A DNA stretch of 64,000 nt, taken from the NCBI RefSeq assembly GCF_042466665.1, contig NZ_CP162102.1:3348001-3412000 (forward strand), written 5' to 3'. This DNA comes from Peterkaempfera podocarpi (GTDB taxonomy: Bacteria > Actinomycetota > Actinomycetes > Streptomycetales > Streptomycetaceae). The position numbers and the translations under genes are program-made. The notes below the pieces were generated by a model. It saw nothing but the letters and a program-made list of their open reading frames with translations, was not told the origin of the DNA and did no database searches. Of this stretch, positions 45,744-54,368 are shown in pieces (position 1 is the stretch's first letter; the number at the start of each line of letters is the position of its first letter).

Positions 45744-46790
45744 ATGACCCTCACGCCGCCGCGCCCGCGCACCCCGGACGCCCTCAGCCTGCGGATGCGC
45801 CCGCTCGGCCCCTCCACGGGCCCGGAGCGCCTGGTGGGCGGCCTGGCGGCCGCCGCGACCGCGGTCGGCGCCGCGGTGGCGGTGAACCGGCTGCTGCCCT
45901 CGGTGCCCGTGCTGACCGCGGCGGTGGCGCTGGGGGTGGCCGCGGCCAATCTGCGGCTGCTGCCGGCCGCGACCCGGCCGGGGCTGGACTTCGCGGGCAA
46001 GCGGCTGATGCGCGCCGGCGTGGTGCTGCTGGGCCTGAAGCTGGCGCTGGGCGATGTGCTCTCCCTGGGATGGCAGACCCTCGCCGTGGTGGTGGCGGTG
46101 GTGGCGGCCACGTTCTTGGGCACCCGCCGGCTCGGACGCCTGCTGGGGCTGCCCGGGGACCAACCGCTGCTGATCGCCGCCGGCTTCGCCATCTGCGGCG
46201 CCTCGGCGGTGGCGGCCGTCAGCGGGGTGACCCGCAGCGAGGAGGAGGACACGGTGACCGCGGTCGCGCTGGTCACCCTGTGCGGCAGCCTGGCCATGGG
46301 GGTGCTGCCGCTGCTCCACCACCCGTTGGGTCTGAGCGAGGTGCAGTTCGGCCGCTGGGCCGGTGCGAGCGTCCATGACGTGGGCCAGGTGGTGGCGGTG
46401 GGCCAGACCGCAGGGCCGGCCGCACTCGCCCAGGCGGTGGTGGTCAAGCTGATGCGGGTGGCGCTGCTGGCCCCGATCGTCGCGGGGATCGCCGTCTCCC
46501 GCCGCCGCACCGCGGCAGGACCCGGGCGGCGGCCCGCCGTGGTCCCGCTCTTCGTGGTGGGCTTCCTGGCCATGGCAGCGGTGCGCAGCACCGGGGTGGT
46601 GCCGGCCGGATGGCTCGACTCCGCGGCCCGGCTGGACGAGTGGCTGCTCGCGGCGGCGCTCTTCGGGCTGGGCAGTGCGGTGGATGTGCGCCGGCTGGTC
46701 CGTACGGGCGGCCGGGCCCTGCTCACCGGGCTGGCGTCCTGGCTGCTGATCGCTGCGGTGGCCTATGCCGGGGTCCGGCTGACCGCCTAG
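45744..46790 (+). CDS. YeiH-family putative sulfate exporter
   Basis: 348 residues with about ten membrane helices (VLTAAVALGVAAANLRLLP, LMRAGVVLLGLKLALGDVL, LAVVVAVVAATFLG). The family signature GFAICGASAVAAVSGV and the segment WAGASVHDVGQVVAVG are present. Members are proposed anion exporters regulated by an adjacent LysR protein, as here. ATG 45744 was preferred over ATG 45684 because GGAAGG stands eight bases before it and the upstream codons overlap the LysR operator. Confidence 0.88.
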   Translation: MTLTPPRPRTPDALSLRMRPLGPSTGPERLVGGLAAAATAVGAAVAVNRLLPSVPVLTAAVALGVAAANLRLLPAATRPGLDFAGKRLMRAGVVLLGLKLALGDVLSLGWQTLAVVVAVVAATFLGTRRLGRLLGLPGDQPLLIAAGFAICGASAVAAVSGVTRSEEEDTVTAVALVTLCGSLAMGVLPLLHHPLGLSEVQFGRWAGASVHDVGQVVAVGQTAGPAALAQAVVVKLMRVALLAPIVAGIAVSRRRTAAGPGRRPAVVPLFVVGFLAMAAVRSTGVVPAGWLDSAARLDEWLLAAALFGLGSAVDVRRLVRTGGRALLTGLASWLLIAAVAYAGVRLTA

Positions 46791-46851
46791 CCGGGGCCCG
46801 GGGCAGCCTCCGGGGGCATCCTTGGTTCCCCTGGGGGCCGTACGGCCGGGA

Positions 46852-47913
46852 TCAGTGGGTCTCGGTGACCTTGGCCAGGGCGCGGGGGGCGTCGGGGTCC
46901 TGGCCGCGGGCGATGGTGACCTCATAGGCGAGCTGCTGGAGCGGCAGGATCTCCAGGATCGGCTGTACCTCCTCCGGTACGCCGGCGGGCAGGGCGAACC
47001 CGGCCGAGGCCGCGTCGACCTGGTCCTGGGGGCCGATCACCACCAGGTCGGCGCCCCGGCCGCGCAGCCGGTCCAGCACCGGCTGGAGCGCCTCGCCGCC
47101 CCGGCCGTCGGGGACGATGGCGATCACCGGGGAGACGTTGTCCACCATGGCCAGCGGACCGTGCAGCAGGTCCGCGCCGGAGAACGGGGTGGCCGGGATG
47201 TAGGTGGTCTCCATCAGCTTCAGCGCCGCCTCCCGGGCGGTCGGATAGCCGTAGCCGCGGGAGGTGAGCACCAGCCGCTGGGCGAAGCGGTAGCGCTCGG
47301 CCAGCTTGCGTACCTCGTCGTGGCGGGCCAGCACCGAGGCGGCCAGCTCCGGCAGGTCCTTGGCGGCGGCGCCGTCGCCGCCGCGCAGGCCTTCCACCAG
47401 GAGGTAGAGGGCCAGCAGTTCGGCGGTGTAGGTCTTGGTCGCCGGGAGCGCCTTCTCCGGACCTGCCAGCACATCGATGTGGTACTCGGAGACCTCGGCC
47501 AGCGGCGAGGCCGGGTTGTTGGTGACGGCCAGGGTGATGGCGCCCGCCTCCCGGGCGGCGCGGGTGGAGGCCACCAGGTCGGGCGATCCGCCCGACTGGC
47601 TGACCGTGATCACCAGGCAGTCCGTGAGGTCCTGCCGGGCGCCGTAGGCCGTGGTGGTGGACATGGAGGTCAGACCGGCCGGCTTGCCCAGCAGGACCTC
47701 GACCAGGTACTTGGCGTACAGCGCCGCATTGTCGGATGTGCCGCGTGCGGTGAGCAGCACAAAGCGGGGGCTGCGGGCCGAGATCGCTGCGGCGATCTCG
47801 CGGATGCGAGGGGCGCCCTTGTCGAGGATCCGCTGCAGGACGGCCGGCTGCTCGGCCATCTCCCCCGCCATGATCCGTCCAGGCTGGGGGGCGAAGGCGT
47901 GCGTGTCGGTCAT
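46852..47913 (-). CDS. SIS-domain sugar isomerase (glucosamine-6-phosphate deaminase/GlmS-like)
   Basis: 353 residues with two SIS domains and no glutaminase domain: FVLLTARGTSDNAALYAKYL, VITVSQSGGSPDLVAS, VLTSRGYGYPTAREAALKL and FSGADLLHGPLAMV. The SQSGGSPD loop binds sugar phosphate. It is the last gene of the das operon, so it should convert or bind glucosamine 6-phosphate from imported N-acetylglucosamine. GGGAGG precedes ATG 47911-47913. The gap to the GH3 gene is 26 bases. Confidence 0.88.
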   Translation of the reverse strand: MTDTHAFAPQPGRIMAGEMAEQPAVLQRILDKGAPRIREIAAAISARSPRFVLLTARGTSDNAALYAKYLVEVLLGKPAGLTSMSTTTAYGARQDLTDCLVITVSQSGGSPDLVASTRAAREAGAITLAVTNNPASPLAEVSEYHIDVLAGPEKALPATKTYTAELLALYLLVEGLRGGDGAAAKDLPELAASVLARHDEVRKLAERYRFAQRLVLTSRGYGYPTAREAALKLMETTYIPATPFSGADLLHGPLAMVDNVSPVIAIVPDGRGGEALQPVLDRLRGRGADLVVIGPQDQVDAASAGFALPAGVPEEVQPILEILPLQQLAYEVTIARGQDPDAPRALAKVTETH

Positions 47914-47939
47914 CTGGCGGGCCTCCCGAAAGGGCGGTT

Positions 47940-49499
47940 CTACCCCAGCGCGGGCGGCTGCCCGGTGAGGACCTCTACGGCGGCCAGTCCGCACACCCGG
48001 GCCGCACCATGGGTGGCGATGTGCAGTGCCCCGACCGGGGGTGCCTGGGGGACGCCCATCTCGACGACGATCGCGTCGGGGCGGGCGGCAAGCAGGCCCT
48101 CCAGTGCGGCAGCCATCCAGGCGTGCCGGTGCACATCGCGCACTACGAGGACGATCCTACGGTCCTGCGCGGCCGCCAGCACGGCGCCCACCAGGGAGGG
48201 CAGCAGCTCGGGGGTGGCGTCGTCCGGGCCGAAGCTCTCGGCGCGGGTGCCGGGGAAGCGTGCGGCCAGCATCCCCGCGACCCCCCACGGGGTCTCCGCG
48301 CCCACCGCGATATTGGCGACGGGCGAGAAGGAGGCCACATAGGGACGCTCGGTGACCGGTGCCCAGGACTGCCCGGGGGCGCGGACGACCCGCAGCGCAC
48401 GGCGGGCGGCGCGCAGTCCGATGGCGAGGTCGGGCTCGGCGGAGTCGGGGCGCTCGGCGGCGGCGGCGCTCGCCCAGCCGCCCAGCCGGCGGACCCGGTC
48501 GGCGGCCTCGGCCAGCCGCTGCTCGGGGAGGCGGCCGGCGTGGACCGCCGCCACGATGGCGCTCTGCAGGTGCAGCACCGTCTCCTCGTCGGCCAGTCCG
48601 CCGCCGACGCAGATCGCGTCCGCGCCGGCGGCGAGGGCCAGAACGGTCCCCTCGGCCGTTCCGTATGTGTCGGCGATGGCGCCCATCTCGATGCCGTCGG
48701 TGACGATCAGACCGTCGTAGCCGAGTCCGCCGTCCTCGGGGCGGGCCCGCAGCAGGTCGTGCAGCACGGCCCGGCTGAGCGTGGCGGGGCGGTCGGTGTC
48801 CAGCGCGGGGACGACGATGTGGGCGGTCATCACGGCCTTGGCGCCGGCCTGGATGGCTGCCTTGAAGGGCACCAGGTCGCGGCTGTGCAGCAGGTCGACG
48901 TCGGCGTCCACCACGGGCAGGCCCAGGTGGGAGTCGACGGCGGTGTCGCCGTGGCCGGGGAAGTGCTTGGCGCAGGCGGCGACCCCGGCCGACTGCAGTC
49001 CGGTGACCCAGGCGGCGGTGTGCCGCGCGCACAGCTCGGGGTCCGCGCCGAAGGAGCGCACCCCGATGACCGGGTTGCCGGGGTTGGAGTTGACGTCGGC
49101 GGAGGGCGCCCAGTTGTAGTTGACCCCGCAGGCGGCCAGGGCCCGGCCCAGCTCCCGGGCGACGTCCCGGGTGAGGGCCGGGTCGTCGACGGAGCCGAGA
49201 GCCAGGTTGCCGGGCCAGGAGGAGCCGGAGCCGGCCTCCAGCCGGGTGACGTCCCCGCCCTCCTCGTCGATGGCGACCAGGATGTCGGGGTTCTCCTCGC
49301 GCAGCGCGGCGGTGAGCTCCACCAGCTGCTGCTGGTCGGTGACATTGCGGGCGAAGAGCGCCACCGAGCCCAGGCCGGCCGCGAGATGGCGGCGCAGCCA
49401 GTCGGGCGGTGCGGTGCCGACGAAGCCGGGCTGGAGGACGGTCAGGGCGTCACGATGGAGCGGCCCCGCGTCCTGCGCGGCCGGAATCAGGATGCTCAC
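47940..49499 (-). CDS. Glycoside hydrolase family 3 beta-N-acetylglucosaminidase
   Basis: 519 residues without signal peptide, so intracellular. NagZ-type motifs: LFARNVTDQQQLVELTAAL, IDEEGGDVTRLE, CAKHFPGHGDTAVDSHLGLP (the KHFPGHGD loop with the His/Asp general acid dyad) and the nucleophile in GLIVTDGIEMGAI. It should cleave imported chitobiose or N-acetylglucosaminides to monomers. The C-terminal 170 residues are an additional domain as in actinobacterial members. The start is GTG 49497-49499, six bases after the dasC stop, so it is part of the das operon. Confidence 0.92.
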   Translation of the reverse strand: MSILIPAAQDAGPLHRDALTVLQPGFVGTAPPDWLRRHLAAGLGSVALFARNVTDQQQLVELTAALREENPDILVAIDEEGGDVTRLEAGSGSSWPGNLALGSVDDPALTRDVARELGRALAACGVNYNWAPSADVNSNPGNPVIGVRSFGADPELCARHTAAWVTGLQSAGVAACAKHFPGHGDTAVDSHLGLPVVDADVDLLHSRDLVPFKAAIQAGAKAVMTAHIVVPALDTDRPATLSRAVLHDLLRARPEDGGLGYDGLIVTDGIEMGAIADTYGTAEGTVLALAAGADAICVGGGLADEETVLHLQSAIVAAVHAGRLPEQRLAEAADRVRRLGGWASAAAAERPDSAEPDLAIGLRAARRALRVVRAPGQSWAPVTERPYVASFSPVANIAVGAETPWGVAGMLAARFPGTRAESFGPDDATPELLPSLVGAVLAAAQDRRIVLVVRDVHRHAWMAAALEGLLAARPDAIVVEMGVPQAPPVGALHIATHGAARVCGLAAVEVLTGQPPALG

Positions 49500-49505
49500 G
49501 GGATG

Positions 49506-50336
49506 TCAGCCCTTCACGGCGCCGGAGGTCAGGCCGCCGACCGCCTTGCGCTGCAGGAAGAAGAAGACGATCATGACCGGCACGGCGAAGAGGCTGGAGG
49601 CGGCCATGGTGGCCCCCCAGTCGCTGCCGAAGTTGGTCTGGAACTGCGTCAGCCACAGCGGGAGGGTCTGCGCCTCGGCCTCCTTGTTGAGGACGAGGAT
49701 CAACGGGAACTCGTTCCAGGCGGTGATGAAGCCGAAGAGCGAGGTGGCCATCAGCCCGGGGGCCAGCAGCGGGAAGATCACCCTGACGAAGGCCTGGACG
49801 CGGGTGCACCCGTCGACCATCGCCGACTCCTCCAGCTCGCGGGGGACGGCGGCGATGAAGCCGCGCAGCGTCCAGATGGTGAAGGGCAGCACCATCATCA
49901 TGTAGAAGAGCGTCAGCGGGACCAGCCTGTTCAGCAGGTCGGCATCCCGGACGATCATGTAGATGGCGATCACCATGACCTCCCAGGGCGCCATCTGGGC
50001 CAGCATCACCACGACCACAAAGGCCTTGCGGCCCTTGAACTTCATCCTGGCGATGGCGAAGGACGCCAGCAGGGCGATGAACAGTGAGGCGAGGACCGCG
50101 CTGATGGTCACGGTGAAGCTGTTGCGCACCAGGGTCCAGAACCCGTCGGCGTCCAGGGCCTTGGTGAAGTGGGCGACGGTTCCGTGGAGGGGCAGGAAGA
50201 CCGGGGTCCTGCTGATGATGTCGTTGTCCTGCTTGAAGGACGTCGCCACCATCCAGTAGACGGGGAACGCGAAGAACGCAAAGAGGACGACAGCCACTGC
50301 GTTGGGCCAGGTGCGTCCTGCCAGGGACCGCCTCAC
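49506..50336 (-). CDS. dasC: Sugar ABC transporter permease DasC
   Basis: 276-residue MalG-type inner-membrane permease with six helices (AVAVVLFAFFAFPVYWMV, LASLFIALLASFAIARM, WEVMVIAIYMIV) and the EAA loop EESAMVDGCTRVQAFVRVIFP that contacts the ATPase. It forms the channel for chitobiose with DasB. The start GTG 50334-50336 overlaps the dasB stop (GTGA), giving translational coupling. No ATPase gene is in the operon; the shared MsiK energises Das transport in S. coelicolor. Confidence 0.93.
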   Translation of the reverse strand: MRRSLAGRTWPNAVAVVLFAFFAFPVYWMVATSFKQDNDIISRTPVFLPLHGTVAHFTKALDADGFWTLVRNSFTVTISAVLASLFIALLASFAIARMKFKGRKAFVVVVMLAQMAPWEVMVIAIYMIVRDADLLNRLVPLTLFYMMMVLPFTIWTLRGFIAAVPRELEESAMVDGCTRVQAFVRVIFPLLAPGLMATSLFGFITAWNEFPLILVLNKEAEAQTLPLWLTQFQTNFGSDWGATMAASSLFAVPVMIVFFFLQRKAVGGLTSGAVKG

Positions 50337-51349
50337 AGCTCGTCCTCCTGCTTGACGATGATCCGGAAGTAGTAGGTCATCAGGACCAGCAGGATCAGGA
50401 TGGTGAGCACCGAGATGGCGGCGCCCATGCCGTAGTGCTGGTTGCCGACGCCCTCGACGAAGGCATAGACCGGGAGGGTCTCGGTGGAGCGCTCGGGGCC
50501 GCCGCCGTTGATGGCGATCACCTGGGTGAAGCACTTGAAGACCCAGATGACCTCGAGGAACGTCGTGCTCAGGAAGAACGGCCGCAGGATCGGGAAGGTC
50601 AGCTGGGTGAAGGTCCGCCACGCCCCGGCGCCGTCCATCCGGGCAGCCTCGAAGAGCTCCTTGGAGATGGTGGTGAGGCCGGCGTACATGTTGAAGGCCA
50701 CAAAGGGGACCGAGCCCCAGACGATCAGCAGGGTGATGACCGAGAACGCCGAGAGCTGGGTGCTCATCCAGTTGTACTGGGCCATGCCGTGCCAGCCCAG
50801 CTGGGCCAGAATCCAGTCCACGACGCCGAACTGGGAGTCGAAGAGCCAGGTGAAGACGGTGGTGGAGGCGACGATCGGCATCGCCCAGGCGAGCATCAGA
50901 CCGGTCGAGAGCAGCAGCCGCATCTTCTTGCCGAGCCGGTTGAGCAGCAGGCCGACCAGGGTGCCGCCGACCATGATCAGGGCGACGTTGGCCAGGGTGA
51001 AGAAGAGCGACCGCACCGCCGTGTGCCAGAACTCACTGCTGGAGAGCAGGTCCTGGTAGTTCTGGACACCGTTCCACTCGGTGAGGTGCTGGATGAGCTG
51101 CCGCATGTTGAGGTTCTGGAACGACAGCAGCAGGTTCTTCAGCAGCGGGTAGCCGAGCAGCACCAGAGTGATCAGCGTCGCCGGCAGCAGCAGCAGATAG
51201 GGCGCGCTTCTGCTCAGCAGAGTGGCGCGGTCGGCGGGCCTGCGTCTGCGCTGCCCGCTGCTTCGGCCGGCCGGCCCCGAGGTCCGGGAGGCGGCAGTCC
51301 GCTGCCTGTCGGAGGAGCGTGCCTTCACCCGCTCCGCTTCCACAGCCAT
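50333..51349 (-). CDS. dasB: Sugar ABC transporter permease DasB
   Basis: 338-residue MalF-type permease. A basic, disordered 40-residue N terminus (RSSGQRRRRPADRATL) precedes six helices beginning APYLLLLPATLITLVLLGYPLL. The EAA loop is FEAARMDGAGAWRTFTQLTFP. It partners DasC and DasA in chitobiose uptake. The ATG is at 51347-51349, 99 bases after dasA, with a strong hairpin in the gap. Confidence 0.93.
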   Translation of the reverse strand: MAVEAERVKARSSDRQRTAASRTSGPAGRSSGQRRRRPADRATLLSRSAPYLLLLPATLITLVLLGYPLLKNLLLSFQNLNMRQLIQHLTEWNGVQNYQDLLSSSEFWHTAVRSLFFTLANVALIMVGGTLVGLLLNRLGKKMRLLLSTGLMLAWAMPIVASTTVFTWLFDSQFGVVDWILAQLGWHGMAQYNWMSTQLSAFSVITLLIVWGSVPFVAFNMYAGLTTISKELFEAARMDGAGAWRTFTQLTFPILRPFFLSTTFLEVIWVFKCFTQVIAINGGGPERSTETLPVYAFVEGVGNQHYGMGAAISVLTILILLVLMTYYFRIIVKQEDEL

Positions 51350-51402
51350 GTGGTTCTCTCTTCTCTCTGCCCTGCGTCGCGCTGCCGACGTGGCGACGCC
51401 GC

Positions 51403-51432
51403 CCGCCGGTCCACGGGGAAGTGGACCGGCGG
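51403..51432 (-). other. Intercistronic hairpin between dasA and dasB
   Basis: Perfect 12-base stem CCGCCGGTCCAC (51403-51414) with 51421-51432, six-base loop, 17 bases beyond the dasA stop. Likely reduces read-through so that binding protein exceeds permease. Confidence 0.7.
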
Positions 51433-51448
51433 ACGGAGCCGCGGTTTG

Positions 51449-52756
51449 TCACTGCTTCTGGGAGAGCCGCTGGTTGATCTCGCCGTCGTACTTCTTGGCG
51501 GCGGTGTCGTAGTTCTGGCCCTGCAGGACCGCAGTCATGAAGTCCTTGATCGGGTTCGGGGTGTTCTCCACCGCGGCCCACTCGGGGATGGAGGGGGTGG
51601 TGGCACCGGAGACCGACGCGGCGATCGCGGCCTGCGCGAACTCGTTGCCCGAGACCTGGCTGTTCAGCAGCGGGTTGTTCGGCGTCATACCGGCCTCCTT
51701 GACCATGGCGCCCTCCCACTGGTCGGACAGCGCCAGCGTGAGGAAGCCCTTGGCAAGGTCGGGGTTCTTGCTGTTCGCCGAGATGGCCAGGTTGGAACCG
51801 CCGAGGAAGACGCCGGACGGCTTGTCGGCGGTCTTGCCGGGCAGCGGGAAGTAGCCGACCTGGTCCTTGAGCTTGGCGTTCTTGGCGATGGCGCCGCCCG
51901 CCTCCCAGCCGAGGCCGATCATGGTGCCGACGTCGCCCTTGGCGAAGACATCGGACTGCTGCGGGGTCGCCTCGTCCTTGTCCTTGGGGGCGGTGCTGTA
52001 GCTCTGGAGCTTCTGGTAGGTCTCGAAGCCGGCCTTGGCGGGGGCGGACTCCAGCGAGCCGGCCCACTTGTCGCCGGACATCTGCGCGACCGAGCCGCCC
52101 TCACCGGCCACCAGGCCGAAGTAGGTGTACCACTCCTGGCCCGGCAGGTAGAGGGGCTGGCTGACGCCGCTGGTCTTCTTGAGCTTGTCCAGGTCGCCGT
52201 AGAACTCGTCCAGCGTCTTGGGAGCGCCCGTGAGCCCGGCCTTCGCCCAGAGCTGCTTGTTGTAGATCACCACGCGGTTGGTGAAGTACCAGGGGGCGGC
52301 GTACTGCTTGCCGTCGAAGACGGAGCTCTTGTTGAGGTTGTCCGCCCAGTGGTCACCACCGAGGGAGGACTTGTCGGCGGTGATGTCCATCAGGCCACCG
52401 GTGGCGGCGTAGCCCGCGGTCTGGGTGTTGCCGAGCTCCAGGACGTCCGGCGGGGTGTCCTCGGAGAGGGCGGTGGTCACCTTCTGACCGATGCCGTCCC
52501 ACTGCTGGACCTCGATCTTGAGCTTGGCGCCCGGGTACTGCTTCTCGAACGCGGCGGTCACGTCCTTGGTCCAGCCGGGAGGGTTGGACCCGCTCATGAA
52601 CCAGACCGTCAGGGTCTTGCCGCTGTAGTCGGAAGCCTTGCTGCTGGACGTGCTGGACTTGTCGGAGCCGGCGGACTTGCCACCGTCCGAGCCGCATGCC
52701 GCAACGCCGACGACCATGGCCGCGACGCCGACCGCCGCGATGAGCTGACGCTTCAC
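51449..52756 (-). CDS. dasA: Chitobiose-binding lipoprotein DasA
   Basis: 435 residues. Signal and lipobox (IAAVGVAAMVVGVAACGSDG), Ser/Lys-rich linker, then a family 1 solute-binding fold: TLTVWFMSGSNPPGWTKDV, FEKQYPGAKLKIEVQQW, GIGQKVTTALSEDTPPDVLELG, and many aromatic residues (QEWYTYFGLVAGEGG) suited to sugars. It is anchored outside the membrane and delivers chitobiose to DasBC. AGGAGG is seven bases before GTG 52754-52756. First gene of the operon and divergent from dasR, with two dre sites between. Confidence 0.93.
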   Translation of the reverse strand: MKRQLIAAVGVAAMVVGVAACGSDGGKSAGSDKSSTSSSKASDYSGKTLTVWFMSGSNPPGWTKDVTAAFEKQYPGAKLKIEVQQWDGIGQKVTTALSEDTPPDVLELGNTQTAGYAATGGLMDITADKSSLGGDHWADNLNKSSVFDGKQYAAPWYFTNRVVIYNKQLWAKAGLTGAPKTLDEFYGDLDKLKKTSGVSQPLYLPGQEWYTYFGLVAGEGGSVAQMSGDKWAGSLESAPAKAGFETYQKLQSYSTAPKDKDEATPQQSDVFAKGDVGTMIGLGWEAGGAIAKNAKLKDQVGYFPLPGKTADKPSGVFLGGSNLAISANSKNPDLAKGFLTLALSDQWEGAMVKEAGMTPNNPLLNSQVSGNEFAQAAIAASVSGATTPSIPEWAAVENTPNPIKDFMTAVLQGQNYDTAAKKYDGEINQRLSQKQ

Positions 52757-52848
52757 GCCATCCTCCTGGATGCCCGAGGTTCCCCCGCCACGGCCGGCGA
52801 CAGCCTTCGAGGAAGGCGAGGGAGCCCGCACTTGGTTCGGGGTTTGTG

Positions 52849-52864
52849 ATTGGTTTAGACCAAT
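52849..52864. promoter_or_regulatory. DasR operator (dre) 1 between dasA and dasR
   Basis: ATTGGTTTAGACCAAT, 93 bases upstream of dasA; core TGG-TTTAGA-CCA differs from the perfect TGGTCTAGACCA by one base. Confidence 0.85.
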
Positions 52865-52873
52865 AGCCTGGAG

Positions 52874-52889
52874 CTTGGCCTAGACCAAT
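52874..52889. promoter_or_regulatory. DasR operator (dre) 2 between dasA and dasR
   Basis: CTTGGCCTAGACCAAT; core TGGCCTAGACCA, one base from consensus, centred 25 bases from dre 1. The remainder of the 338-base divergent region shows no gene. Confidence 0.85.
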
Positions 52890-53094
52890 GACAGTGTCAA
52901 CGCCTCGGCCACAAAGAGCACCAGCCGTTATCAAGCCGACACCAGCAGGGACCGAATTGTGCCCAGCGGCCCGCCCCGAGCCGACAGACGTCCGACGTTG
53001 CCGACCCGGCCCCGCAAGACCATGCCACCATGAGCCCTGACAGCACGCGGATGAACCGGTGACGGCAGTATCAGGCCAGAAGGTGACGGCAGGC

Positions 53095-53883
53095 ATGACC
53101 ACCGAAGAGCGGACCGAACAGCCCACGGCTGCGGGACCGGCCCCGCAGGACGCGGGCAGCACGGACCGCCCCGCCACCCGGGTGCCCAAGTACTACCGCC
53201 TGAAGAAGCACCTGCTGGAGATGACCGACACCCTCCCCGCAGGCACACCGGTCCCCCCGGAGCGCACCCTGGCGGCCGAGTTCGACACCTCCCGCACCAC
53301 CGTCCGCCAGGCCTTGCAGGAGCTGGTGGTCGAGGGACGCCTGGAGCGCATCCAGGGCAAGGGCACCTTTGTCGCCAAGCCCAAGGTCGCCCAGGCCCTG
53401 CAACTCACCTCCTACACCGAGGACATGCGCGCCCAGGGCCTGGAGCCCACCTCCCGGCTGCTGGACGTCGGCTATGTCACCGCGGACGACCGGCTCGCAG
53501 CCCTGCTGGACATCAAGGCCGGCGGCCGGGTGCTGCGCATCGAGCGGCTGCGGCTGGCCAACGGCGACCCCATGGCCATCGAGTCCGCCCATCTGTCCGC
53601 CAAGCGCTTCCCCGCCCTGCGCCGCAATCTGGTGAAGTACAACTCCCTGTACGCCGCACTGCGCGAGGTCTACGGCATCACCGTGGCCGAGGCCGAGGAG
53701 ACCATCGAGACCTCGCTGGCCACCCCGCGGGAGGCCGGACTGCTGGGCTCCGACATCGGCCTGCCGATGCTGCTGCTCTCCCGGCACTCCTACGACGCCC
53801 AGGGCGAGCCGGTGGAGTGGGTCCGCTCCCTCTACCGGGGCGACCGCTACAAGTTCGTGGCACGGCTGAAGCGGCCCGCATAG
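53095..53883 (+). CDS. dasR: GntR/HutC-family regulator DasR
   Basis: 262 residues nearly matching S. coelicolor DasR through VPKYYRLKKHLLEMTDTLP, GTPVPPERTLAAEFDTSRTT, VRQALQELVVEGRLERIQGK and SYTEDMRAQGLEPTSRLLD. A winged-helix domain (about 30-105) precedes the UTRA effector domain that binds glucosamine 6-phosphate and releases DNA. It represses N-acetylglucosamine and chitin genes and links nutrition to development and antibiotics. The first 30 residues are variable; ATG 53095 was chosen, but GTG 53083 and GTG 53059 are in frame and ribosome binding sites are poor. Confidence 0.95.
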   Translation: MTTEERTEQPTAAGPAPQDAGSTDRPATRVPKYYRLKKHLLEMTDTLPAGTPVPPERTLAAEFDTSRTTVRQALQELVVEGRLERIQGKGTFVAKPKVAQALQLTSYTEDMRAQGLEPTSRLLDVGYVTADDRLAALLDIKAGGRVLRIERLRLANGDPMAIESAHLSAKRFPALRRNLVKYNSLYAALREVYGITVAEAEETIETSLATPREAGLLGSDIGLPMLLLSRHSYDAQGEPVEWVRSLYRGDRYKFVARLKRPA

Positions 53884-53965
53884 CGCGGGGGCGCGCCACT
53901 TGCGCCGCTTCTGTGCCGCTTTATCCGACCATCACGTGGGATTCCCTGTGTGAACCGGTGACAGA

Positions 53966-53979
53966 GACATTCGGATGTC
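53966..53979 (+). promoter_or_regulatory. Inverted repeat upstream of the DUF3311 gene
   Basis: GACAT, TCGG, ATGTC: perfect five-base arms, 111 bases before the DUF3311 ATG. Candidate operator for the transporter operon; regulator unknown. Confidence 0.4.
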
Positions 53980-54089
53980 CTAGATTCCCGCCGTCAGACC
54001 TGCCGATCACCAGCGGTGCTGCTCGGCGGGCACGGGGGCGACCCCCTCGTGCTGCGGCGCCGCGGGTGCTCCCGACGCCGGAGCCGCTC

Positions 54090-54368
54090 ATGACCGAGAC
54101 AACGGAGGCCCAGGCACCGCCGGGCCGCCTGCCGATCGTCACCCCCGCACGCGTGGTGGCCGCAATCTGCCTGCTGGCGCCGTTCGTTGCCACCCTCTGG
54201 GTGGCCTCGTACGCCAAGACCGGGCCGAAGCTCGGCGGAGTGCCGTTCTTCTACTGGTACCAGCTGCTGTGGGTGCCCATCTCGGCGGCGCTCACGATCA
54301 CCGCCTATCTGCTGATGCGCCGCGAGGACCGGCAGCGCAAGGCCCTCAAGGGAGGTGAGGGGCAGTGA
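54090..54368 (+). CDS. DUF3311 small membrane protein
   Basis: 92 residues with two membrane helices (VVAAICLLAPFVATLWVA and YWYQLLWVPISAALTITAYLLM) and a GVPFFYWYQ motif between, as in DUF3311. These proteins are encoded directly before sodium:solute symporters and are probably small accessory subunits. The stop overlaps the symporter GTG (GTGA at 54365-54368), so the pair is coupled. Confidence 0.88.
   Translation: MTETTEAQAPPGRLPIVTPARVVAAICLLAPFVATLWVASYAKTGPKLGGVPFFYWYQLLWVPISAALTITAYLLMRREDRQRKALKGGEGQ

Noticed and set aside
48009..50087. A 692-codon plus-strand frame over the GH3 and dasC genes
   Set aside because: Gly/Gln/Asp-rich shadow; the minus strand holds coupled, recognisable das genes.
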